A stretch of 64,000 bases of DNA from NCBI GenBank assembly GCA_947476465.1, contig CANJQN010000006.1, forward strand, positions 88,816 to 152,815. The letters are read 5' to 3'. Made by a program: the position numbers and the translations under genes. This DNA is from Comamonadaceae bacterium. GTDB lineage: Bacteria; Pseudomonadota; Gammaproteobacteria; Burkholderiales; Burkholderiaceae_C. Under the pieces are notes generated by a model. It was not told the origin of the DNA. It ran no database searches and worked only from the letters and a program-made list of their open reading frames with translations. Shown here in pieces: positions 56,859 to 64,000 of the stretch (positions are counted from its first letter, which is position 1; every line of letters begins with the position of its first letter).

Positions 56859-58139
56859 ATGACGAACAACCCGCTATTCGCCACAGCGTCGGACATCGAC
56901 CTTTCGGCCTTCATCCGACCCGGCGATCACGTCTGGGTGGGCCAAGGGTGCGCCGAACCGCTGTCGCTCAGTTCGGCTCTGGTCCGTCAGCGCGCAGAAC
57001 TGGGGCCGTGCACGGTTCAGGTCGGAATCCAAGTGGCTGGCACCTTCCGGGTCGGCCAATGTGCGCCCCTGTCATTGCGCGGTTACGGCGGGATCACCGG
57101 CAACGAGCCGCTGGTCACTTCGGGTGACATGGACATCGTCGTTTCGCATTATTCGCACTTCCCCCGGCTGCTGGACACGGGGGTCTTCAAATGCGACGTC
57201 GCGCTGGTGCAGTTGAGTGCAGAGGGCCCCGACGGAATGCCCAGCTTCGGAATTGCGCACGACTACATGCTGAGTGCGATGCGAAAAGCGCGGGTGGTTC
57301 TGGTCGAGGTCAACGACCGGATGCCCTGGACCTATGGATCGCAGGCCTTGCAAGGCGTGCCCTATGCGGTCGCCGTGCGCACCTCGCGCCCTCTTGTCGA
57401 AATGCCACGCGCGGCTCCCGGCCAGTTGGAAAACATCATTGCCGCCAATGTCGCCCGCTTCGTGGACGACCGCGCGACCTTGGAAGTCGGCTTTGGCTCC
57501 CTGGCCGACGCCGTCCTCTCTGGCGTTCGGGACCGCCGCGATCTCGGCTTTCACTCCGGCCTGATGGGCGATGCGGCCATCGACCTCATGCGTTCCGGCG
57601 TCATCACGAACGCGTTCAAGACCATTTTCCCCGGCAAGAGCACGGCAGGCATGCTGTTCGGCAGCCGCGATGCCATGGAGTTCGCGCACCGACGGCACGA
57701 TCTGCACCTGTGCGACCCGAGCACGACCCACGACATCTGCACCATCGCACAGATCGACGGTTTCGTCGCCGTCAACTCAGCGATTGAGGTCGACCTGTGG
57801 GGGCAGGTCAACGCCGAAATACTGAACGGGCGCTACATCGGCGCCGTCGGCGGCCAAGTGGATTTCGTTCGCGGTGCGGCACAGTCGCGCGGGGGGCGCT
57901 CGATCATCGCCCTCCCCTCAACCGACAGGGGCGGAACCATCAGTCGGATCGTGCCGCACCTGGCGGCGGCAACGGTCACCACGCCGCGATCGGATGCCGA
58001 TACGTTCGTGACGGAGTGGGGGGCGGCGCAACTGCGTGGCCAACCGCTTGCCGAGCGCCGTCGACGCATGATTGCCATCGCGCACCCGGAGCACCGAGAG
58101 GCGCTGGAGCGCGCGACCCACGCGGCAGGCCGCGACTGA
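56859..58139 (+). CDS. Acetyl-CoA hydrolase/transferase family (family I CoA-transferase) protein
   Basis: LEVGFGSLADAVLSGV, DLGFHSGLMGDAAIDLMRSGVITN, AIEVDLWGQVNAE. Confidence 0.9.
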   Translation: MTNNPLFATASDIDLSAFIRPGDHVWVGQGCAEPLSLSSALVRQRAELGPCTVQVGIQVAGTFRVGQCAPLSLRGYGGITGNEPLVTSGDMDIVVSHYSHFPRLLDTGVFKCDVALVQLSAEGPDGMPSFGIAHDYMLSAMRKARVVLVEVNDRMPWTYGSQALQGVPYAVAVRTSRPLVEMPRAAPGQLENIIAANVARFVDDRATLEVGFGSLADAVLSGVRDRRDLGFHSGLMGDAAIDLMRSGVITNAFKTIFPGKSTAGMLFGSRDAMEFAHRRHDLHLCDPSTTHDICTIAQIDGFVAVNSAIEVDLWGQVNAEILNGRYIGAVGGQVDFVRGAAQSRGGRSIIALPSTDRGGTISRIVPHLAAATVTTPRSDADTFVTEWGAAQLRGQPLAERRRRMIAIAHPEHREALERATHAAGRD

Positions 58140-58172
58140 AGCGCAGGACGTGCCGATGATTCTCGTCACTCT

Positions 58173-58211
58173 AAAACAAAAAACCCTTGCAGATCAAGGA
58201 TCTTGCAAGGG
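58173..58211 (-). terminator. Intrinsic terminator of tRNA-Val
   Basis: Minus-strand CCCTTGCAAGATC-CTT-GATCTGCAAGGG (one bulge) followed by TTTTTTGTTTT. Confidence 0.88.
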
Positions 58212-58216
58212 CTGTT

Positions 58217-58293
58217 TGGTAGGCGCGATTGGACTCGAACCAACGACCCCCACCATGTCAAGGTGGTGCTCTAACCAGCTGAGCTACGCGCCT
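58217..58293 (-). tRNA. tRNA-Val (GAC)
   Basis: AGGCGCGTAGCTCAGCTGGTTAGAGCACCACCTTGACATGGTGGGGGTCGTTGGTTCGAGTCCAATCGCGCCTACCA; anticodon GAC. Confidence 0.98.
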
Positions 58294-58364
58294 GAGTTCG
58301 TTCGAAGGACGCGATTGTAGCAGGCTCGCATGAGGCACTTTCGCCCCCCTGCGCACCGGTCTGG

Positions 58365-60557
58365 TCAACGCCGCTTGGCCCAGCGCACGCCCTGCACATC
58401 GCCCACGATGGACAGCACCTTGGCCAGGCGCTGGGAGTCGGCGATCTCCACGGTGAAGGTCATCCAGGCCGTGCCCTTGACCGACTGCGTCTGCACACCG
58501 ACCACGTTCATCTTCTCCTTGGCGAACACCTCGGAAATATCGCGCAGCAGGCCTTGCCGGTCGGCGGCTTCGACCGACACGTCCACCGGGTAGACCGCAG
58601 TCGTGTCGCTGCGGCCGGCACCCCATTCGACCTCAATCACGCGCTCGGCGTTGCGCGCAGCGAGCTCGCGGAAGTTGCTGCAATCGGTGCGGTGGATGCT
58701 CACGCCCTTGCCGCGTGTGACGAAGCCGCCGATGGTGTCGGGCGGGGCCGGCTTGCAGCACTTGGCCAGCTGCGTCATGAGCGAATCGACACCCACCACC
58801 AGCACGCCGCCCTTGGGCGAGGACGCGGCGGCACGCGGCTTTTTCAGCAGGAACTCGTCCTGCGTCAGCGGCGCCTCGGGCGGGCGCAGCAGCGCCTCGA
58901 TGGTGCGAAGCGAGAACTCGTCCTTGCCGACGACAGCGAAAAGATCCTCGGCGGACTTGAACCCCAGTTGCGAGGCCAGGTCCTCGAGCTTCATGGCCGT
59001 GCGGCCTTCGCGCTGCAGCAGCTTTTCGACCGCTTCGCGGCCGCGGGCCACGGTCTCATGTCGGATCTGCTCGTTGAACCAGGCGCGCACCTTGGCCCGG
59101 GCCCTCTGGCTGGCCAAAAAACCCAGTTCGGGGTTGAGCCAGTCGCGCGAGGGGCCGCCCTCCTTGGTGGAAATGATCTCCACCGTCTGGCCGTTTTTCA
59201 GCGGCGTGTTCAAGGGCACCATCGCGCCGTCGACGCGCGCGCCGCGGCAACGGTGGCCCAGGTTGGTGTGCACCGTGTAGGCAAAGTCGACCGGCGTCGC
59301 GCCCTGCGTGAGCTCGACCACCGTCGCCTGCGGCGTCAGCACGTAGATACGGTCTTCGAACAGGCTGGCCGCCGCACTGCCTGAGAGGTCGCGCTCCCAG
59401 GCCAGCAGCTGGCGCACGACGGCGATCTTGGCGTCATATTCGCCGGCCGCCGAGATGCCGGCATAGCCCTTGGCGCCCGCCTCCTTGTAGGCCCAGTGCG
59501 CGGCGACGCCGTGCTCGGCATGCTCGTGCATGGCATGCGTGCGGATCTGGATCTCGATCGGCCGGCCGGCCGCATCGCGCACCACGGTGTGCAGCGACTG
59601 GTAGCCGTTGGGCTTGGGCTTGGCGATGTAGTCGTCGAACTCTGACTGGATCGGATCGAAGCGCTGGTGCACCCACGAAAGTGCGGCATAGCACTCGCGC
59701 GTGTCGCGCACGATCACGCGCAGGGCGCGTACGTCGAACACCTTCGCAAAGTCCAGCGACTTGCCGCGCATCTTTTTGACGATGCTGTGGATGTGCTTGG
59801 GCCGGCCGTGCACCTGTGCGTGCACGCCCTGGGCGCGCAACTCGGCCTCGAGCTGCACCCGCAGCTGCTCGACGTAGTTCTCGCGCTCGGTGCGCTTTTC
59901 GTCGAGCAGGCGCGCGACTTCGCGGTAGGTGTCGGGCTCCAGGAAGCGAAAGGCCAGGTCTTCCATCTCCCACTTGATCTGCCAGATGCCCAGCCGGTTG
60001 GCCAGTGGCGCGAACACCTCCAGCGCCTCACGCGCCATGCTGGGCGCCACGGGCCGGCGGGACGCCGCATGCCAGCGCAAAGTCTGCAGGCGTGATGCCA
60101 GCCGCAGCATCACCACCCGCAGATCGCGCGAGAAGGCCATCAGCATCTTGCGCACCCGCTCGGACTGTTCCTGCGGCGTGTGCGCGGCATCGGCGGTGCG
60201 GGCCTGGCGTTGCACCTGCACCAGTTGCGTGGTCTCCACCGCCAGCGCGGCGTAGCTGTCGCCGAAGGCCTTGGCAATCACCTCGCGCGGCTTGTTCAGG
60301 TGTGGGCAGGCGTAGACCAGGTAGCTGGCCGCCTGCATGGCCTCGGAGCCACCCATCTGCTTGAGGATGGCCGCCACCGCGTCGGCATGGGCCAGCACGT
60401 TCTCGCCGTTTTCCAGACTCTCGTCAGCGATCAGCGGCTCGGCGAAGGCACGTGCACGCGCCAGGGCGTCCGCCTGGCGTGGCAGCGACTGCTCGGCGGC
60501 GGTGACGAGTTCGGAGACGGTGGTGGGGTCAGGCGCCTGGGGTGCCAGCGTCTTCAT
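58365..60557 (-). CDS. relA: RelA/SpoT-family (p)ppGpp synthetase, RelA-type (degenerate HD domain)
   Basis: KPNGYQSLHTVV synthetase motif, TGS and ACT domains; HD position reads YLVYACPHLN, lacking His-Asp. Confidence 0.93.
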   Translation of the reverse strand: MKTLAPQAPDPTTVSELVTAAEQSLPRQADALARARAFAEPLIADESLENGENVLAHADAVAAILKQMGGSEAMQAASYLVYACPHLNKPREVIAKAFGDSYAALAVETTQLVQVQRQARTADAAHTPQEQSERVRKMLMAFSRDLRVVMLRLASRLQTLRWHAASRRPVAPSMAREALEVFAPLANRLGIWQIKWEMEDLAFRFLEPDTYREVARLLDEKRTERENYVEQLRVQLEAELRAQGVHAQVHGRPKHIHSIVKKMRGKSLDFAKVFDVRALRVIVRDTRECYAALSWVHQRFDPIQSEFDDYIAKPKPNGYQSLHTVVRDAAGRPIEIQIRTHAMHEHAEHGVAAHWAYKEAGAKGYAGISAAGEYDAKIAVVRQLLAWERDLSGSAAASLFEDRIYVLTPQATVVELTQGATPVDFAYTVHTNLGHRCRGARVDGAMVPLNTPLKNGQTVEIISTKEGGPSRDWLNPELGFLASQRARAKVRAWFNEQIRHETVARGREAVEKLLQREGRTAMKLEDLASQLGFKSAEDLFAVVGKDEFSLRTIEALLRPPEAPLTQDEFLLKKPRAAASSPKGGVLVVGVDSLMTQLAKCCKPAPPDTIGGFVTRGKGVSIHRTDCSNFRELAARNAERVIEVEWGAGRSDTTAVYPVDVSVEAADRQGLLRDISEVFAKEKMNVVGVQTQSVKGTAWMTFTVEIADSQRLAKVLSIVGDVQGVRWAKRR

Positions 60558-61473
60558 GGGGCAATGCCTTGTCCAGCAGCAGGAAGGAGACCACCGGCTC
60601 CAGTTGCTGCGGCGTCACGAGCGTCGGCGCATGGCCGATGCCCTGGAACTCGATGAGTTGCGGATGCGGGCCCCGTTGCGTCATGGCCTGCGCCGTGTCG
60701 TGCAGCAGCACGTCGGACTCGACGCCCCGAATGACCAGCGTTTCGGCGCGGATGTGGTCGTACAGCTGCCACATCTGGGCTTCGCCGGCCTGGATGTCGG
60801 CCTCGGTGAGGTGGCGCAGCGGCACGGCGATGGCTGGGTCGTAGTGCAGCGTGAAGCCGCCCTCGGGCAGCGGCCGCACCATCGGCAACGACAGCGCCAT
60901 CCACTGCTGCGGCGTGTGCGGACCGAACCCCACCGACACCTTGGCCATGGCGTCGGCCGCATGCTGGACGGTGTCGAACCGGCCGCCGCCGCCCAGGTTG
61001 TCGCGCAGGCGCACCACCGCCTGCCAGCTCATCGAAGGCCCCACGTCATTGAGCACCAGCCGCCGGATGGGCGCGGGCAGCGGCAGCTTGGGTGTGCCGG
61101 CGATGGCCATGCCGATCAGGCCGCCCATGCTGGTGCCCACCCAGTCGAACCAGGCCACAGGCGCATGGCGGTCCAGGTCGGCCAGCAGGGCCAGCATGTC
61201 GGCGGCGTACTGAGGGATGGCGTAACCCATGGGGTCGGGCAGTCTGGGGCTGTGCCCGCGGCCCACCACATCGGGGCAGACCACGCGCAGCGCACCGGGC
61301 GCCGCGGCCACCAGGGCCTGGGCGAGCATGTCGAAGTCGCGGCCTTGGCGGGTGAGGCCATGCACGCAGACGATCACCTGCGGCGCGGCCGGCGCGCCCC
61401 ACTGCCAGTACGCCATGCGGTGCGAACCGGCAGGACTTTTGCATCCAACGTGGAACAGGCGCGGCTCGGTCAT
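60529..61473 (-). CDS. Alpha/beta hydrolase
   Basis: VIVCVHGLTRQGRDFD; nucleophile elbow GTSMGG; start set at 61473. Confidence 0.92.
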   Translation of the reverse strand: MTEPRLFHVGCKSPAGSHRMAYWQWGAPAAPQVIVCVHGLTRQGRDFDMLAQALVAAAPGALRVVCPDVVGRGHSPRLPDPMGYAIPQYAADMLALLADLDRHAPVAWFDWVGTSMGGLIGMAIAGTPKLPLPAPIRRLVLNDVGPSMSWQAVVRLRDNLGGGGRFDTVQHAADAMAKVSVGFGPHTPQQWMALSLPMVRPLPEGGFTLHYDPAIAVPLRHLTEADIQAGEAQMWQLYDHIRAETLVIRGVESDVLLHDTAQAMTQRGPHPQLIEFQGIGHAPTLVTPQQLEPVVSFLLLDKALPHEDAGTPGA

Positions 61474-61570
61474 GGTGTCGAAAATGAGGATACTTGCGGA
61501 AAAGTCGCGTCCGAGGCCGCACGACGGATCGCGGCGACTGTTCCACATCCTAATTGATCGGAGAACTCCC

Positions 61571-62341
61571 ATGCTCAAAGGCAAGACGGCCCTCGTGACG
61601 GGCTCCACCAGCGGCATCGGCCTGGGCATCGCAGGGCAGCTTGCGCGCCAGGGCGCCAACATTGTCCTCAATGGCTTCGGCGACAACGCCACGCCCCGCT
61701 CGGCCATCGAGGCGCTGGGCGTGAAGGTGGACTACCACGGCGCCGACATGAGCCGCCCGGCCGAGATCGTGGACATGATGAAGTTCGCCGCCGACCGCTT
61801 CGGGCGGGTGGACATCCTGGTGAACAACGCCGGCATCCAGCATGTGGCGCCGGTGCAGGATTTTTCGCCTGAGCGCTGGGACGCGGTGCTGGCGATCAAC
61901 CTGTCCAGCGCCTTCCACGCCGCCCGCCTGGCCCTGCCCGCCATGCGCGCCGCCAACTGGGGCCGCATCATCAACGTGGCCTCGGTACAGGGCCTGGTGG
62001 CCTCGGTAAACAAGTCCGCCTATGTGGCGGCCAAGCACGGCCTGGTGGGCCTGACCAAGGTGATCGCACTGGAGAACGCCACCACCGGCGTCACCTGCAA
62101 CGCGATTTGTCCCGGTTGGGTGCTCACTCAAATGGTGCAAAAGCAGCTCGATGCAAATGCCGCGGCCAAGGGCTGGACCAACGCGCAGGCCACCCACGAG
62201 TTGCTGCGCGAGAAAATGCCCTCAATGCAGTTCACCACGCCCGAGGAACTGGGCGACCTGGCGGTGTTTTTCTGCTCGCCGGCCGGCAACAATGTGCGCG
62301 GCGTGGCCTGGAACATGGATGGGGGCTGGGCGGCGCAGTAG
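61571..62341 (+). CDS. 3-hydroxybutyrate dehydrogenase (SDR)
   Basis: MLKGKTALVTGSTSGIGLGIAGQLARQGANIVLNGFGD; NNAGIQHVAPVQDF; YVAAKHGLVGLTKV; CNAICPGWVLTQMVQKQ. Confidence 0.94.
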   Translation: MLKGKTALVTGSTSGIGLGIAGQLARQGANIVLNGFGDNATPRSAIEALGVKVDYHGADMSRPAEIVDMMKFAADRFGRVDILVNNAGIQHVAPVQDFSPERWDAVLAINLSSAFHAARLALPAMRAANWGRIINVASVQGLVASVNKSAYVAAKHGLVGLTKVIALENATTGVTCNAICPGWVLTQMVQKQLDANAAAKGWTNAQATHELLREKMPSMQFTTPEELGDLAVFFCSPAGNNVRGVAWNMDGGWAAQ

Positions 62342-62375
62342 TCGGCGTCATCCACTTCATGGTGCTCAGGTCCGC

Positions 62376-62828
62376 CTACTGGCACACCCCTTCCATGCGC
62401 GAGACGATCAGCACAGACCCATCAGGCACCTGCGGCCGCAGGGCGATCTCGTGCCACCGGCAGTTGGCGACGCGCTGCTCGCGGTAGTCGCCCTGGCGCA
62501 TTTCGTCGCCCGAGGGGAAAAAACCCACCAGACGGCCAGACACCCTCCCCGCCGCACGCTTGCCGACGAAGCGGGCCCGCTCGCCCGGGGCCGGCGCGTC
62601 TTCCTTGAAGTCGATCCGCAATGCCGCCCCATCGACGGCCACGCTGGCGGTGCCCACGCGCGTGAACACCCTGGCCTCGGGTGCGGGCGAGCCGTATGCC
62701 GCGTAGTACCAGCGCCAGCCCCCTGACGGCTCGGCCGCCAAGGCCACGGCCATGGGCCATGCCAGAAGGGCGCAAAGCAGGGCTTTCACTGCGGTGAGGG
62801 TCCGACGAGGTCGTAGCCGTTGTGCCAT
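62376..62828 (-). CDS. Small secreted protein, candidate periplasmic immunity protein for the RHS toxin
   Basis: Signal peptide MAQRLRPRRTLTAVKALLCALLAWPMAVALAA; start overlaps the 3' end of the RHS gene by 43 nt on the same strand. Confidence 0.6.
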   Translation of the reverse strand: MAQRLRPRRTLTAVKALLCALLAWPMAVALAAEPSGGWRWYYAAYGSPAPEARVFTRVGTASVAVDGAALRIDFKEDAPAPGERARFVGKRAAGRVSGRLVGFFPSGDEMRQGDYREQRVANCRWHEIALRPQVPDGSVLIVSRMEGVCQ

Positions 62829-64000
62829 CGTGCCCTTCCTGAGACTGGATGAAAACTGCGAAACCGGATGGTGTCCCGGACGATGGCCGAGGGCATGACC
62901 ACCGAAAGAAAGGCCGCTGGATCAAGCCGCTCGCGGGCCTTGCTCCACCACTCGAAATGCAGGTGCGGGCCGGTGGCGCTGCCATTGGCGGGCTGAGCAT
63001 ACCGGCCCAGGTATTCGCCCCGCAACACCACCAGCCCTTCGTAGACCATTATCGAGTCCGGCTCGACATGGGCATAGAGGAACAGCGAGGCATCGCTCAC
63101 CGTGCGCACCTTGATCCGGAAGCCATGACCTTGCCGGTCGTTCTCGGGATTCTCCCAGCCAACCGTCTCGACCACACCGGCCGCGGCCGAATAGAAACGC
63201 CGGTCCCGCTGCGAACGATGGGCAAGCGCGTTGAAGAGATAGTCGAGCGCGCCGGTCATCAGGCCTTCGTCGAAGCGCCCGCCGCGAAGCATGCCGCCCA
63301 TGGCGCCGAGCACGGCGGTCTTGACCGCATCGGCGGCCATATCCCCGAGGTCGCCCAAATCCCCTCCAGCGGGGCCGCCGAGCTGCGCCACGCCAGCAGC
63401 CACCGCACCATCACTGCAACGCCCGCCACCGGCTGCGGCGCTGATGCACCCGGCCGCCGCGTGCCCCAGCACCTTGCTCATGCTGCCCACGGCGCCGGGC
63501 ACGAACTCGCCCACACCAAAGAACAGTGCGCCGGTCAGCGCACCGTGCAGCGCGCCCTTGACGCTGCCGCTGCTGACGGCCCCCGACATGAAACCGGCCA
63601 CCGCCGCATTGGCCACGCCCGCCGCCGCGGCGCTGCCGCCGAAGGAGGCGGCGGTGAACAACTGCCCGGCGCCTGCGAAGTTGCCGATCACGGCCGGGCC
63701 GAAGTTCACCGCGACGGCAATGGCGGCCACGGTCTTGAGCAGGCGCCGCCAGCTGAAATACCCGCTCGGATCGGTGTAGGCCAGCGGGTTGTTCAGCACA
63801 TAGGCATAGCGGTTGTGGCTTTGCAGATCCTGCGGTGACTGGATGAACGGGTCGGCGCTCATGAAGCGGCCGATCAGCGGGTCGTACACCCGCCCGTTCA
63901 TGTGGATGACGCCGATCTCGTCCAGATGCTCGTGCATCGTGTAGCCGCGCTCGGTGGTCCAGCCGATCAGGCTGTCGGTGGGGTCTGATGCGCCATCGAC
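62786..64000 (-). CDS. RHS repeat-associated core protein, C-terminal part, with a permuted M23/LytM-like toxin domain (continues beyond the window)
   Basis: RVYDPLIGRFMSADPFIQSPQDLQSHNRYAYVLNNPLAYTDPSGYF core; G/A-rich pretoxin region; C-terminal motifs FLYAHVE, TGPHLHFEW, HPVSGRARWHNGYD. Open reading to the window edge. Confidence 0.88.
   Translation of the reverse strand, partial: VDGASDPTDSLIGWTTERGYTMHEHLDEIGVIHMNGRVYDPLIGRFMSADPFIQSPQDLQSHNRYAYVLNNPLAYTDPSGYFSWRRLLKTVAAIAVAVNFGPAVIGNFAGAGQLFTAASFGGSAAAAGVANAAVAGFMSGAVSSGSVKGALHGALTGALFFGVGEFVPGAVGSMSKVLGHAAAGCISAAAGGGRCSDGAVAAGVAQLGGPAGGDLGDLGDMAADAVKTAVLGAMGGMLRGGRFDEGLMTGALDYLFNALAHRSQRDRRFYSAAAGVVETVGWENPENDRQGHGFRIKVRTVSDASLFLYAHVEPDSIMVYEGLVVLRGEYLGRYAQPANGSATGPHLHFEWWSKARERLDPAAFLSVVMPSAIVRDTIRFRSFHPVSGRARWHNGYDLVGPSPQ

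Overview
The window is a GC-rich chromosomal segment whose gene content and order look like Burkholderiales (Comamonadaceae-like; inferred, not searched). Most of it is conserved housekeeping DNA: glmM-folP-ftsH-rlmE / yhbY / greA-carB-carA, then the long minus-strand block rpsB-tsf-pyrH-frr-uppS-cdsA-dxr-rseP-bamA-skp-lpxD-fabZ-lpxA-lpxB-rnhB-trmH, then rnr / tRNA-Leu / rimO / phaR, and relA / tRNA-Val. Accessory modules sit between these blocks. (1) The left end concerns phosphorus: phnC(partial)DE, a PhnZ-like HD oxygenase, ppk2, and a convergent olsB-plcP-agt-like lipid-remodelling operon. That operon is preceded by four PHO-box-like half-sites spaced exactly 11 bp apart. A related box lies upstream of an MGDG-synthase-like gene at 48.6 kb. 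(2) A single-gene HipA-family kinase carries a fused N-terminal winged helix (YjjJ-like) and has a palindrome upstream. (3) A glycogen-debranching-type gene is broken by three separate lesions. (4) An uncharacterised CoA-thioester catabolic cluster (48.7-58.1 kb) holds an IclR regulator, an orphan Bug binding protein, three family III CoA-transferases, a double-hotdog dehydratase, an SDR/epimerase and a divergent family I CoA-transferase. (5) The C-terminus of an RHS protein at the right edge has the M23/LytM peptidase motifs in permuted order (YAH, then HLH, then HNGYD). It is followed by an overlapping small secreted protein that could be its periplasmic immunity partner. The permuted M23 RHS toxin and the PHO-box lipid operon are the strongest leads. 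All assignments come from reading translations and motifs by eye, with no database search.
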